Below the pieces are notes generated by a model. It saw nothing but the letters and a program-made list of their open reading frames with translations, was not told the DNA's origin and did no database searches. Shown here in pieces: positions 1 to 8,549 of a stretch of DNA of 23,567 bases. How positions within the stretch are numbered: position 1 is the stretch's first letter; each line of letters starts with the position of its first letter. Position numbers and translations under genes: made by a program. The DNA comes from Nitrososphaerales archaeon (GTDB lineage: Archaea > Thermoproteota > Nitrososphaeria > Nitrososphaerales > CADDZS01): assembly GCA_030043455.1 (NCBI GenBank), contig JASHXQ010000167.1, positions 1 through 23,567 on the forward strand, read 5' to 3'.

Positions 1-2
1 TG

Positions 3-221
3 GGTGGCGCTACTCTCATCTTGTTTGGAATTCTCTTTTTCCTCTATCTTCCGCATACCTTTTCCGAAATATCAACTGTCCTGATTTTTGCGGTTGCGGG
101 AGTTTTGATCATCCGTAGAGCCATCGTGAACTGGACCCAAGAAAAAATCGAAGAGGAAGTAGCGAAAAACAATCCCAAAAAGAATCCTCCAGCCAAATCG
201 ACACCCAAGAAGGGTCGTTAG
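3..221 (+). CDS. Small membrane protein, 3' end (5'-truncated by window edge)
   Basis: The reading frame is open from the first bases of the window to a TAG at 219-221, so the start probably lies upstream; a TTG at 21 is the first possible start inside the window. The visible part is about 72 residues. It is very hydrophobic over roughly residues 1-36, enough for one or two membrane helices. It ends in a highly charged tail rich in Lys and Pro (NPKKNPPAKSTPKKGR), which would face the cytoplasm. I do not recognise a family. A second small membrane protein begins 13 nt downstream on the same strand, so the two are probably cotranscribed. The function is unknown. Confidence 0.55.
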   Translation, partial: GGATLILFGILFFLYLPHTFSEISTVLIFAVAGVLIIRRAIVNWTQEKIEEEVAKNNPKKNPPAKSTPKKGR

Positions 222-234
222 AAGAAAGTAAGAA

Positions 235-477
235 ATGAGACCTCTCGAACTAGCAGAGAAAAAAGCACTGTACAGGTTCACTAAGTCGGTCCTCGCGGTG
301 ACAGGCACTTTTTTGATAATTCTAGGAGGATGGTACCTAACCTCTGGTCTGCTCGGAAGGGATCCTAGCGGGCAATTCTGGATTGGTATCTTCCCGGCTT
401 ACGTCGGGTCAATGATGATCCTGATCGCTCTCGCCATGCGAATTGAGTGGTTCACCGATGCAAGGAGGTTTTGGTAA
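235..477 (+). CDS. Small two-helix membrane protein, unknown function
   Basis: This is an 80-residue protein starting at ATG 235. It has a short charged N-terminus (MRPLELAEKKALYRF) and two hydrophobic stretches, at about residues 17-38 and 48-68, separated by a polar loop (GRDPSGQ). It ends in a charged tail (RIEWFTDARRFW). This layout fits an integral membrane protein with two helices. It lies 13 nt after the preceding membrane-protein gene, and its last 20 nt overlap the favoured start of the downstream oxidoreductase, which suggests translational coupling in one operon. I do not recognise a named family. Confidence 0.6.
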   Translation: MRPLELAEKKALYRFTKSVLAVTGTFLIILGGWYLTSGLLGRDPSGQFWIGIFPAYVGSMMILIALAMRIEWFTDARRFW

Positions 478-1513
478 ATTAGCAAGGGCGAAATCATTCG
501 GTATCTCGATCGAACCTACCTGGTCGATCGGCTATAGTACTGATCTTTCGATTTTGGCGGAACGGTTGGGGTTTTCCAATATTTGGGTGCCAGATTCCGG
601 GCCTGTTTCCCCTTACAGCGACACGATTGTCACTCTATCTTCGGTTGCAGCCTCCACCACCCGAATCAAATTCGGCAGTGCGATTTTGAATTTCTACACA
701 AGAAATCCTGCGTGGATAGCCTCGAGCTTCCTTGCCCTGTCTGATCTAGGGCGTTCAGGAAAAACTGGAGTCGATTCAGGACAGAGAGCCGTTCTGGGCA
801 TTGGAGTGGGCTCGGACTGGAACGTGGGCAGAGGTGGTATTGAAAAACGAGCGCGAACGATTCCTCAGCTTCGGGAGGCGATCGAATCCATCAACGATCT
901 CTTACGTGGGAAAGAAGTTACAGTGAGAACCGATTCCTTCGCAATTGAGGGAGTGACGCTTTCGAAATCAAAAGGGAAGATTCCGGTCTATGTCGGGACA
1001 AGTTCTCCAAAAGGATTGGAACTGGCAGGCGAGATCGCAGACGGCCTAATTCTAACTGAACGAATTCCTGCGGACGTAGAGGAGAGCATGAGGCATGTTG
1101 CCTGGGGATTGGGAAACTCGACTAGAAAAAGAGGTAATCTCGATGTAGTAAATTCGGTTGTAATTTCAGTCGACTCTGACAAAGAAAGAGCGATACGGGC
1201 TGCAAAGTCCACTTGTGCGTATCTTGTGGCTTGGCTGAGCGACAAGAAGGCCGAGGCTCATCAGATAGATCTTGCCGTCAAGCAGAAGATTTCTAATTTC
1301 ATCCGGGTGGGCGATGAAAAATCAGCTTCCAAGCTGGTAGACAGTCATATGGTCCAACTTTTAACCGCCTCCGGAACTCCAAAGGATTGCATTGAAAAGT
1401 GCAAGGAATATCTTTCGTATAACACCGACCAGCTCGCCTTCTGCGAGCCCTTCGGCCCCAAGCCAAAGCAGAGTCTCACAATGATAGCTGAGAGAGTAAT
1501 TCCAAATCTCTAA
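458..1513 (+). CDS. F420/flavin-dependent luciferase-like (LLM) oxidoreductase
   Basis: This protein of about 351 residues belongs to the bacterial-luciferase-like monooxygenase superfamily, a TIM barrel that binds F420 or FMN. It resembles methylenetetrahydromethanopterin reductase (Mer) and related F420-dependent enzymes. Visible hallmarks are the first strand FGISIEPTW, then LGFSNIWVPDS, a segment on the time-course of strands 3-4 (TTRIKFGSAILNFYTRNP), the glycine-rich LGIGVGSDW, and IPVYVGTSSPKGLELAGEIADGLIL, which is typical of the C-terminal half of the barrel. The substrate cannot be read from sequence. ATG 458 is favoured; an in-frame TTG at 443 would add five residues. An AAGGAGG run at 461-467 lies inside the gene and is not placed to serve either start. 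The gene overlaps the end of the preceding small membrane protein by 20 nt. Confidence 0.85.
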   Translation: MQGGFGKLARAKSFGISIEPTWSIGYSTDLSILAERLGFSNIWVPDSGPVSPYSDTIVTLSSVAASTTRIKFGSAILNFYTRNPAWIASSFLALSDLGRSGKTGVDSGQRAVLGIGVGSDWNVGRGGIEKRARTIPQLREAIESINDLLRGKEVTVRTDSFAIEGVTLSKSKGKIPVYVGTSSPKGLELAGEIADGLILTERIPADVEESMRHVAWGLGNSTRKRGNLDVVNSVVISVDSDKERAIRAAKSTCAYLVAWLSDKKAEAHQIDLAVKQKISNFIRVGDEKSASKLVDSHMVQLLTASGTPKDCIEKCKEYLSYNTDQLAFCEPFGPKPKQSLTMIAERVIPNL

Positions 1514-1537
1514 GGCTCCAGCAAGTTAAAATAAGCA

Positions 1538-1565
1538 CTTCGTGATAGATGGTATTACCACGAAG
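1538..1565. repeat. Inverted repeat (hairpin) downstream of the LLM oxidoreductase
   Basis: CTTCGTG (1538-1544) and CACGAAG (1559-1565) are perfect 7-bp complements around a 14-nt loop. After one mismatch, three more pairs (one of them G-U) can form inside. The repeat begins 25 nt after the oxidoreductase stop codon. It may mark the 3' end of that transcript, but no T-run follows it, so a classical terminator is not demonstrated. The rest of the 240-bp gap (1514-1753) shows no tRNA signature and no convincing reading frame. Confidence 0.4.
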
Positions 1566-1718
1566 GGATAACGTGATGTCATTCCAATATCTGTCGCCCC
1601 CAAAGGGCCTAATGAATCATGTAGCGTAAGTCTTCTTCCAATAATAATCCATCGTCGTTTTGGCGAGCTCCAGAATCCGGATGCATTCTCTTTAGGAACT
1701 CTCATCTACACATTAGAG

Positions 1719-1726
1719 AAAATACT
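1719..1726 (+). promoter_or_regulatory. Weak TATA-like element upstream of aroF
   Basis: AAAATACT lies about 32 nt before the aroF ATG at 1754. A transcription start about 26 nt downstream would leave a leader of only a few nucleotides. The match to a thaumarchaeal TATA box is poor, so this is tentative. Confidence 0.25.
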
Positions 1727-1753
1727 GTTGAGTCATCGGAGACAATATTTCGA

Positions 1754-2824
1754 ATGAGTATCGTTATGAAAACCAACGCAAGCAAGGGGGAGATTGATTC
1801 CGTCATTACGAAAATAAAATCTGTCGGACTGCGAGCGGACGTCTCCTCTGGAGAATATCAGACAGTTATCGGGATCGTTGGCGACGAAAAGAAAGTGGAT
1901 TTTGATCAGGTGAAATCCATGAGTGGAGTTTTGGACGCGATCAGAATCCAAGTTCCATACAGGTTGATCAGCAGGAGCTACATTCCGGAGGATGTAGTGG
2001 TGAAGGTCGGAAGCATCTCGATCGGGAGGGACAATCCCCCAGTATACATTGCTGGGCCATGCTCAATCGAAAGCTACGAGCAGTTATATCGGATCGGCAA
2101 GGCTGTGAAAGAGGCTGGTGCTCACATTCTACGGGGAGGAGCCTTCAAACCGAGGACATCGATTCATTCCTTCCAAGGTCTTGGAGAGGAGGGTCTCGAC
2201 CATCTTGAAAGCGTGGGAAAGGATCTTGGCATGCCCACCGTTACTGAAATTAGAAGCGAAGTAGACGTGGGGCTTATCGCAAAACATACGGATGTTTTGC
2301 AGATAGGTGCGAGGAACATGTTTAATCAGGATTTGATTGAGGCAGCGGCAAAGACGGGCAAGCCCATCTTCTTCAAAAGAGGTTTTTCCGCACAGATCGA
2401 CGAGTATCTTAGCTTCGCTGAAAGGATCGTTGCAAACGGGAACCGGAACGTGTTACTGTGCGAGAGAGGGATCATGCCTCTCGGCGGATCTTTCAAGGCC
2501 CAGACAAGATTCACTCTGGACCTAAATGCTGTTCCGGTCCTGCGAAAGGAGACCCCATTCCCAGTAATTGCAGATCCGAGCCACGGGACTGGTCGGCGCG
2601 ACCTTGTCCTGCCTATGAGCAGAGCATCCATCGCGTCAGGGGCCCACGGACTGATGATCGAGGTACACGATAGACCCCAAGAGGCTCTGAGCGACGGCGC
2701 GCAAGCCGTACTGCCGCAAGATTTGAAGAAGATCATCAAGGTATCCGATCTAGTTTATCGGGCGATTCGAGAAAGCGACAGTCCCTTCTCAAGCGACATC
2801 AAAAATGGCTCCGGACACGCTTGA
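1754..2824 (+). CDS. aroF: 3-deoxy-7-phosphoheptulonate (DAHP) synthase, type I-beta
   Basis: This enzyme condenses phosphoenolpyruvate with erythrose 4-phosphate, the first step of the shikimate pathway, in the cytoplasm. The 356-residue protein has an N-terminal ferredoxin-like (ACT-like) domain at about residues 1-70. That domain is the feedback-control module of Thermotoga-type I-beta enzymes. The TIM barrel follows, with GPCSIES (101-107), RGGAFKPRTS (127-136), IGARN (184-188), KRG (208-210), ERG (237-239) and the C-terminal DPSHGTG (274-280). These include the PEP/phosphate-binding and metal-binding residues of the family. It is the first gene of the plus-strand aro block, and its last 20 nt overlap aroB. 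ATG 1754 is chosen; ATG 1766 is an alternative. The N-terminal domain makes allosteric inhibition by an aromatic amino acid likely, though which one cannot be told. Confidence 0.95.
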   Translation: MSIVMKTNASKGEIDSVITKIKSVGLRADVSSGEYQTVIGIVGDEKKVDFDQVKSMSGVLDAIRIQVPYRLISRSYIPEDVVVKVGSISIGRDNPPVYIAGPCSIESYEQLYRIGKAVKEAGAHILRGGAFKPRTSIHSFQGLGEEGLDHLESVGKDLGMPTVTEIRSEVDVGLIAKHTDVLQIGARNMFNQDLIEAAAKTGKPIFFKRGFSAQIDEYLSFAERIVANGNRNVLLCERGIMPLGGSFKAQTRFTLDLNAVPVLRKETPFPVIADPSHGTGRRDLVLPMSRASIASGAHGLMIEVHDRPQEALSDGAQAVLPQDLKKIIKVSDLVYRAIRESDSPFSSDIKNGSGHA

Positions 2825-3899
2825 GATCGTCTTTCCTCCACAAAGTGAAAATAGCACCCTTTTCTTCGGCGAAGGGCTGCTAGACGAGCTACCTGTCTCT
2901 AGTATTTCGGAAGCCAGCTCTGCTGCTATCCTCACCGACGATATTGTTGGGAAACTTTACGCGCCCAAGCTCCAGAAAATTCTTTCCCATTCTCTCAAGA
3001 CTCATCTTGTGATGATGCGCCATGGTGAGCGAAACAAAAATCTTGCAACTGTTTCGCAGGTGGCGAAGAAGCTTAGTGACGCCGATCTCGATCGGAAAAG
3101 TGTTATCGTGGCGCTGGGGGGCGGAGTCGTAGGGGACCTCGCAGGATTTGTGGCTTCTATTTTCAAGAGAGGGATCAAGTACTTTCAATTCCCAACAACC
3201 CTACTGGCTCAGGTGGACAGCAGCATAGGAGGAAAATGTGCTGTGGACACCGTTTGGGGCAAAAATCAGCTCGGCACTTTCTACCAGCCTAAAGGCATTT
3301 TCGTTGACTGCAGTGTTCTAGATTCCTTACCCCAAAAGGAAATCATTAACGGGCTAGGTGAAATCGTAAAATCCAGCATCATCGCCGATCCCGAAATGTT
3401 TGAACAGCTCTTTTCAGAAACCGAGGAATATTATGCGCTGGGGAAATTGAAAACTCTAGTGCGTCGTACCTGCCAGATCAAGGCCGAGTTGGTTGAGAAA
3501 GATGAGCGAGAGGTCGACTTACGAAAAATTTTGAATTACGGCCATACTGTGGGCCACGCCATTGAGGCATCATCCGACTACAGACTATCTCACGGAAAAT
3601 CTGTGATCCTGGGGATGTTTTGCGAGGGTTGGATTGCCCACAGATTAGGTATTTTTGAAGATCGCGATTTCCTGGAGCAGCAAGAATTGCTAACCAAAAT
3701 AAGGAGCCACTATCGAATATCTGCCTCTATCGAACCCAAACGTGTGCTATCATTTGCCTTGCTGGACAAGAAGAACAAGTCCGGAACTATTCACATGAGC
3801 TTGCCTGAAGGAATTGGAAAAATGCATCGCGGAGACGATGGATACTCCGTCCAGGTATCGAGGGATCTCTTGATTCAGTCCTTGGATCTTTTGAGGTAG
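2805..3899 (+). CDS. aroB: 3-dehydroquinate synthase
   Basis: The enzyme converts DAHP to 3-dehydroquinate (step 2 of the shikimate pathway) using NAD and a divalent metal. At 364 residues it has normal AroB length. Motifs are the nucleotide-binding GGGVVGDLAGF (105-115), TTLLAQVDSSIGGK (131-144), GLGEIVK (183-189), LNYGHTVGHAIE (243-254) and LSHGK (261-265). E186, H247 and H263 sit where the family's metal ligands are expected. This is the classical bacterial-type synthase, so the organism does not rely on the alternative 2-amino-DAHP route of many euryarchaea. The ATG lies inside the end of aroF (20-nt overlap) and aroK starts 4 nt after the stop, which indicates a tightly coupled operon. 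Confidence 0.96.
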   Translation: MAPDTLEIVFPPQSENSTLFFGEGLLDELPVSSISEASSAAILTDDIVGKLYAPKLQKILSHSLKTHLVMMRHGERNKNLATVSQVAKKLSDADLDRKSVIVALGGGVVGDLAGFVASIFKRGIKYFQFPTTLLAQVDSSIGGKCAVDTVWGKNQLGTFYQPKGIFVDCSVLDSLPQKEIINGLGEIVKSSIIADPEMFEQLFSETEEYYALGKLKTLVRRTCQIKAELVEKDEREVDLRKILNYGHTVGHAIEASSDYRLSHGKSVILGMFCEGWIAHRLGIFEDRDFLEQQELLTKIRSHYRISASIEPKRVLSFALLDKKNKSGTIHMSLPEGIGKMHRGDDGYSVQVSRDLLIQSLDLLR

Positions 3900-3903
3900 G
3901 CTG

Positions 3904-4803
3904 ATGTCACTCGCCATGGCTACCGGAGAATCGCATTCTGCGATCACGGTAGTGAGCGCTTTCGCGACCGGAAAAGGAGTTACTATTGGCACTGATTTGT
4001 CCTGTGAGGTCGTGGTGGAATTGCGATCTCGGCGAACAGGTGACCCTCGTCTCAAAATCTCTGGTGGGATCCAAGATCCTCATGGCCTTCTCAAGATCTG
4101 CGTAGAAAAGTCGCTTTCGTTTCTTGGAAACCCACTTTCTGCAAAAGAGGTTCTTTTCCTCCGGATAAATTCATCCATTCCACCAGCGGTCGGTCTCAAG
4201 AGCTCCAGCGCCGTATCAGTTGCGACGACCAAAGCAGTTTTTTTTCTTTTCGATCATGATAGACTGGACTCTACAATAACACAAAAAATACTCCAACTGA
4301 GTTGTGAAGCTTCGATCGAGAGCAAGGCCTCATTGACGGGTGCGTTCGATGATGCAGCGGCGGGGCTTCTCGGAGGATTGGTTTTCTCTGATAATGCCAA
4401 ATTCAAACTATTGCGGCACGAAGCCCTGACTCCGGAATTGGGGTCGATTATAAAGATCCTACTTCTGCCTAAAAGTAAGAAATTGACGAGCAGTCTTGAT
4501 CTTGCGGCCTATCACAGCTTTAAAGAAGTCGCAGCCGAGGCGATTCGCTTCGCGCAAAAGGGAATCCTAAATGAGGCGATGTTCCTGAACTCCATTATTC
4601 ACTCTGTGATTCATCGCTATTCGATGGAACCTATAGTTTCAGCGATCGAGGAAGGTGCTTCTGCTTGCGGAGTAACGGGAAAAGGTCCAGCAGTTGCAGC
4701 CATATGTGCCAGCAAAAAGATTGCGCGCGAAATTGAAAAAAGGTGGCTCGACGATTATTCCGATTCCAAAGTCCTCACAGCAGCAGTAACGCCTCCTGTC
4801 TGA
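3904..4803 (+). CDS. aroK: Archaeal shikimate kinase (GHMP kinase family)
   Basis: This is a 299-residue GHMP-superfamily kinase, unrelated to bacterial P-loop AroK. It phosphorylates shikimate at the 3-position with ATP (step 5). The ATP-binding glycine/serine loop is PPAVGLKSSSAVSVA (93-107). Next is the conserved TGAFDDAAAGLLGG (145-158), typical of archaeal shikimate kinases, and the C-terminal glycine loop GVTGKGPAVAA (256-266). Its place between aroB and aroA gives the substrate assignment, because GHMP kinases alone are ambiguous (homoserine or mevalonate kinase relatives). Its ATG is 4 nt after the aroB stop. The gap to aroA is 27 nt. Confidence 0.93.
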   Translation: MSLAMATGESHSAITVVSAFATGKGVTIGTDLSCEVVVELRSRRTGDPRLKISGGIQDPHGLLKICVEKSLSFLGNPLSAKEVLFLRINSSIPPAVGLKSSSAVSVATTKAVFFLFDHDRLDSTITQKILQLSCEASIESKASLTGAFDDAAAGLLGGLVFSDNAKFKLLRHEALTPELGSIIKILLLPKSKKLTSSLDLAAYHSFKEVAAEAIRFAQKGILNEAMFLNSIIHSVIHRYSMEPIVSAIEEGASACGVTGKGPAVAAICASKKIAREIEKRWLDDYSDSKVLTAAVTPPV

Positions 4804-4830
4804 AACAAGCGGGTTAGCGGAGCAGGCTCT

Positions 4831-6222
4831 TTGAAAAAATATCTTAGAATATCTGGCAGGCCTCGGAACTTCTCGGGGACTGTTCGTTTGCCCGCCAGCA
4901 AAAGCTACCTTCATAGAGCTCTCTTTGTTGCGGGGCTTTGCTCTGGACGATCGTACGTGTTGAACTGTGGAATAGAAACGAACGAAGATGTAACAGCGAC
5001 AATACGAGCTTTGAGACTTTTGGGAATTGGCATAGATTTCGCCAGCTCCTCTAACGGAACTTATCGTATCCTTGCCGGTCCAATCAATGATAGTAAATTG
5101 GAACTAAACGCGGAAGGCTCGGGCACTACTGCCAGATTTCTCATTCCATATTCGTCGCTTACTCCTCCCGGATCGGTTGTGAAAATCCTGGGTAACGAAT
5201 CACTTTCTCGAAGACCAATGGACACCATCTTCGAACCCTTATCGAGTCTCGGAGTACGGTTGAGATCAGTTGCAGAGAACGGCAGGCTTCCCGTCGAAGT
5301 TGAAGGTGGAGGCATCGTTGGGGGGGAGTGCGAGATAGATGGTTCGGTTTCCTCTCAGTTTTTGTCTGGATTACTAATCTCTTGTGTAAAAGCTCGAAAA
5401 GACAGTATCGTTTCGATCAAAAACCCCGGGATGCAGGTCTCCACCCCCTATATCGCCGCTACTCTCCAAGTCCTCCGGACTTTTGGTTTCAAAATTTATG
5501 ATTCAAGAGCGAAAAGCAGCGATTATACCTCCTTTAAAATTCCTGGAAACCAGCTAATAAACGGAAAGAGGTTTGCAGTCCCCGGGGACATGAGCAGCGC
5601 AGCCGCGTTGATCGGGGCATCGATCGCAGCCGGGGGGAGAATCAGACTTACTAACAACGGCGCAACGATGTTCCTTCAGCCTGACGCGGCGATCTTGGAG
5701 TTGTCAAAGAATTTCGGAGCAAGAGTACAAAATCGAAGGAAGGTAATTTCGGTTTCACCGCTTAGATCGTCGTTGCGAAAGAGAATTCGTCTAGATTTGA
5801 AGAATTCCCCCGATCTAGTCCCGGCAATCGCCGGATTGGCCGCTGCTACGGAGACTCCGGTGTTGATTACCAACATTGAACATCTGCGTTTCAAGGAAAG
5901 CGATCGGATCGCTGTTCTCGCTCGGGAACTGAGCAAAATAGGTGTGAAAACTCGAGAAACTGAATCGAGTCTGCACGTGCTTCCAGACCATTTAGATCAA
6001 GAAATAATAGACAATACCTTGATTTGTCCTGAAGGGGATCACCGAATGCTCATGGCGCTCACGATAGCCGGCCTATCCGGACACTTTGGGACAATTTACA
6101 TTGAAGATCCCGATTGCGTAAGGAAATCCTATCCTTCGTTCGTGAATGATCTCCAGCGCTTGTGTCATGACAGTTCCACTCTAAAAATAGTAAGCAAATT
6201 TGAAGGGGCCAAAAAAATATGA
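4831..6222 (+). CDS. aroA: 3-phosphoshikimate 1-carboxyvinyltransferase (EPSP synthase)
   Basis: The enzyme transfers the enolpyruvyl group of PEP to shikimate 3-phosphate (step 6). The 463 residues cover both inverse alpha/beta domains. Visible motifs are PASKSYLHRA (21-30, catalytic K24), SGTTARF (97-103), SLSRRPM (124-130), PGDMSSAA (251-258), SPDLVP (326-331, catalytic D328), HLRFKESDR (351-359), DHRM (403-406) and KSYPSF (432-437). The classical NAGTAxR stretch is replaced by EGSGTTAR, the form common in archaeal enzymes. TTG 4831 is the start: MKKYLRISG gives the usual short lead to the first strand, and no ATG fits. The stop overlaps the aroC ATG (ATGA), so the two are translationally coupled. 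Confidence 0.95.
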   Translation: MKKYLRISGRPRNFSGTVRLPASKSYLHRALFVAGLCSGRSYVLNCGIETNEDVTATIRALRLLGIGIDFASSSNGTYRILAGPINDSKLELNAEGSGTTARFLIPYSSLTPPGSVVKILGNESLSRRPMDTIFEPLSSLGVRLRSVAENGRLPVEVEGGGIVGGECEIDGSVSSQFLSGLLISCVKARKDSIVSIKNPGMQVSTPYIAATLQVLRTFGFKIYDSRAKSSDYTSFKIPGNQLINGKRFAVPGDMSSAAALIGASIAAGGRIRLTNNGATMFLQPDAAILELSKNFGARVQNRRKVISVSPLRSSLRKRIRLDLKNSPDLVPAIAGLAAATETPVLITNIEHLRFKESDRIAVLARELSKIGVKTRETESSLHVLPDHLDQEIIDNTLICPEGDHRMLMALTIAGLSGHFGTIYIEDPDCVRKSYPSFVNDLQRLCHDSSTLKIVSKFEGAKKI

Positions 6223-7328
6223 GTCTTCCCAATACGCTGGGTAGCAGTTTTTGTTTTACTAGTTTTGGGGAGAGCCACGGCCAATGCGTTGGAGTTGTGG
6301 TCGATGGCTGTCCGGCCGGGCTCGAGATAAATGAGAAAGATGTGCAGCGAATGTTGGATCTTCGGAAACCTGGGCAATCAATTGTAACGACCCAGCGAGC
6401 CGAGCAGGACAAGGTAGAAATTCTATCGGGAATTTTCAGGGAAAGAACTACTGGAGCACCCATATGCCTGCTCATCTGGAATTCTGATCAGAGAAGCTCA
6501 GATTACGACCGATTCCTGAACACCCCCAGACCGGGACACGCGGATTACCCTGCATCAGTGAAATATTCTGGGCTCAACGATTACAGGGGCGGAGGAAGGT
6601 TTTCGGGACGGATCACAGCCGGATTCGTAATGGCTGGAGCTATTGCCCTAAAACTACTAAGAGATCGATTGGGAGCGAAGATCGTTGCATACACTGATGA
6701 GTTAGGAGGCTTGAAAGCGGACGTTTCTGATCTATCTCAGGATCAACTGGAGAGAAACAGATACTCCAATGAAGTAAGATGTCCGGATTTGGACACAGCA
6801 GAAAAGATGAAAGCTTTGATCATTAAGGAACGTGGCTCTGGAGATTCTCTTGGAGGCGTGGTGAAATGTGCCGTCTACAACTCTCCAGTGGGCCTGGGTG
6901 AGCCAATTTTCTCATCAATTGAATCGGATCTTTCGAGAGCGATTTTCTCGATACCTGCGGTAAAAGGGATCGAGTTCGGGTCGGGCTTCGCAGGATCCTC
7001 CATGAAGGGGTCCGAAAATAACGACGTGTATGTAAAATCCGATGAGGGCAAAGTTGAGACGAAGACGAATCATTCTGGTGGCATTCTGGGCGGTCTCGCC
7101 ATCGGCATGCCCATCGTTTTCCGCGTCGCGTTCAAGCCAGCCTCCTCTATTGCAGCCGCCCAGCGTACTCTAAACATTTCAAGTATGGAGGAAAATGAGT
7201 TAGTCGTTCCCGGTCGGCACGATCCAACAGTGGTCCCGAGAGCAGTTCCAGTGGTCGAATGTATGACCGGCTGTGTTATTGCAGATCTAGCTTTGAAAGG
7301 CGGTTTCATTCCTAGGGTTCTCGGCTGA
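6219..7328 (+). CDS. aroC: Chorismate synthase
   Basis: The enzyme removes phosphate from EPSP to give chorismate (step 7) and needs reduced FMN as catalyst. The 369-residue protein has FGESHGQCVGVVVDGCPAG (16-34, with active-site H20), RAEQDKVEILSG (60-71), RPGHADY (104-110), DYRGGGRFSGRIT (121-133) and RHDPTVVPRAVPVVE (333-347). The second conserved catalytic histidine is in this last block. It is single-domain, with no fused flavin reductase, so reduced flavin must come from elsewhere; this is the monofunctional form. Its ATG overlaps the aroA stop by 4 nt. tyrA begins 21 nt downstream. Confidence 0.96.
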   Translation: MSLPNTLGSSFCFTSFGESHGQCVGVVVDGCPAGLEINEKDVQRMLDLRKPGQSIVTTQRAEQDKVEILSGIFRERTTGAPICLLIWNSDQRSSDYDRFLNTPRPGHADYPASVKYSGLNDYRGGGRFSGRITAGFVMAGAIALKLLRDRLGAKIVAYTDELGGLKADVSDLSQDQLERNRYSNEVRCPDLDTAEKMKALIIKERGSGDSLGGVVKCAVYNSPVGLGEPIFSSIESDLSRAIFSIPAVKGIEFGSGFAGSSMKGSENNDVYVKSDEGKVETKTNHSGGILGGLAIGMPIVFRVAFKPASSIAAAQRTLNISSMEENELVVPGRHDPTVVPRAVPVVECMTGCVIADLALKGGFIPRVLG

Positions 7329-7349
7329 TCTCTTTCGGGAAGAATATCT

Positions 7350-8549
7350 TTGACTGCCTCCAAGGAAAGAAACAGGCCGAAGGAAAGCGAATCTCCCGAA
7401 CGTTCCCTTGCAGAATCTAGAGAAGAGATTCGCGCTATTACGAGATCTATCCTGGATCTCGCTAGTGTGAGACAGAAATTGTCATTGGCTGTTGCGAGAG
7501 ACAAAGTTTTGCTGGGTCAGTCTATAACCAACCCGGAAGTCGAGAAAAAACTTCTTGCGGAGTCTGCCGAATATGCAAGATCGATCGGTCTCGACGAGGA
7601 CTTTGCACGGTCCCTTGTGCTCGAACTGATCAGGTTTTCGAAGCTAGCCCAAACCAAGGATGTGTATCTGCCTAAGGTTCGTAAATTTTTGGAGACGAGA
7701 AAAATTAGGACGGCCGCCGTCGTTGGTTCCGGCAGAATGGGGAGCTGGTTCGCAAAATACTTCAAAGATCTATCCCTGGAAGTATCCCTCTATGACGAGA
7801 GATTAGACAGAGCGAGAGACAGAGCTCAATATTTAGGCACTGGATACTTTTACGACCTAAAAGAGGTGGTTACATCTGATCTGATCCTTGTGTCGGTGCC
7901 GATATCACAGACGCCAGAGATTGTAGCTAAGATTTCTAAATTAGTTGCGGGAAATTCTAAGGTCCCAATAATCATCGAGATCTCTTCAGTAAAAAATGAG
8001 CTAGGGCTATCCGGAATAACAATGGAGGAAGCTGAGGACGAAAAAATTCATCTTTACTCTGTTCATCCCCTTTTCGGTGGATCGGCACACCCCTTCGCCG
8101 AGAACTCCATCATCCAAACGTTTCCGAAGGATACCTCACTTCTCAGGGGTCTGTTTCCTCATTCGATTATAGTAACCTTGGACTGGAAAGAGCACGACAA
8201 GCTCATGGGGGTCTTTCTAACTTTGCCCCATGTTCTGGGCTTGGTCTTTGCCGACACATTGCTCCATTATGAAAAAACCTTGGCTCAAGGGATCAATCTG
8301 AACGGGCCAAGTTTCCTCCACATGTTAGGGCTATCGAGAAGGGTTCTGGAGGAAGACCCAGGAGTCTATTTCGAAATCCAGGCCTCCAACCCCAACTCGA
8401 AGAAGGCGATTTCGGATCTCATGAACTCACTCCTAGAGGTGGATAAAGCGATGAAGAATCGCTCTGAATTTTTAGAGTTATTCAAGCGGGCTCGAAAGGA
8501 AATTGACGTGCTAGACGATAAGCAATCAAAGCAGTTTGAAAATCACTGA
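7350..8549 (+). CDS. tyrA: Chorismate mutase-prephenate dehydrogenase fusion
   Basis: This 399-residue protein appears bifunctional. Residues about 20-105 form an all-helical AroQ-type chorismate mutase (EEIRAITRSILDLASVRQKL, ARDKVLLGQSI, a third helix to residue 105). Residues about 118-390 are a prephenate dehydrogenase with the NAD(P)-binding GSGRMG (126-131), ISSVK (211-215), the catalytic-histidine motif SVHPLFG (237-243, H239) and TLPHVLGL (293-300). It would turn chorismate into prephenate and then 4-hydroxyphenylpyruvate, the tyrosine branch. The start is a TTG at 7350. It is the last gene of the plus-strand aro block and overlaps convergent aroE by 7 bp. No prephenate dehydratase (phenylalanine branch) is in the window. 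Whether the mutase active site is complete was not checked residue by residue. Confidence 0.9.
   Translation: MTASKERNRPKESESPERSLAESREEIRAITRSILDLASVRQKLSLAVARDKVLLGQSITNPEVEKKLLAESAEYARSIGLDEDFARSLVLELIRFSKLAQTKDVYLPKVRKFLETRKIRTAAVVGSGRMGSWFAKYFKDLSLEVSLYDERLDRARDRAQYLGTGYFYDLKEVVTSDLILVSVPISQTPEIVAKISKLVAGNSKVPIIIEISSVKNELGLSGITMEEAEDEKIHLYSVHPLFGGSAHPFAENSIIQTFPKDTSLLRGLFPHSIIVTLDWKEHDKLMGVFLTLPHVLGLVFADTLLHYEKTLAQGINLNGPSFLHMLGLSRRVLEEDPGVYFEIQASNPNSKKAISDLMNSLLEVDKAMKNRSEFLELFKRARKEIDVLDDKQSKQFENH

Noticed and set aside
461..467. AAGGAGG as ribosome site for the LLM oxidoreductase
   Set aside because: It lies downstream of ATG 458 and no in-frame start codon follows at a suitable distance.
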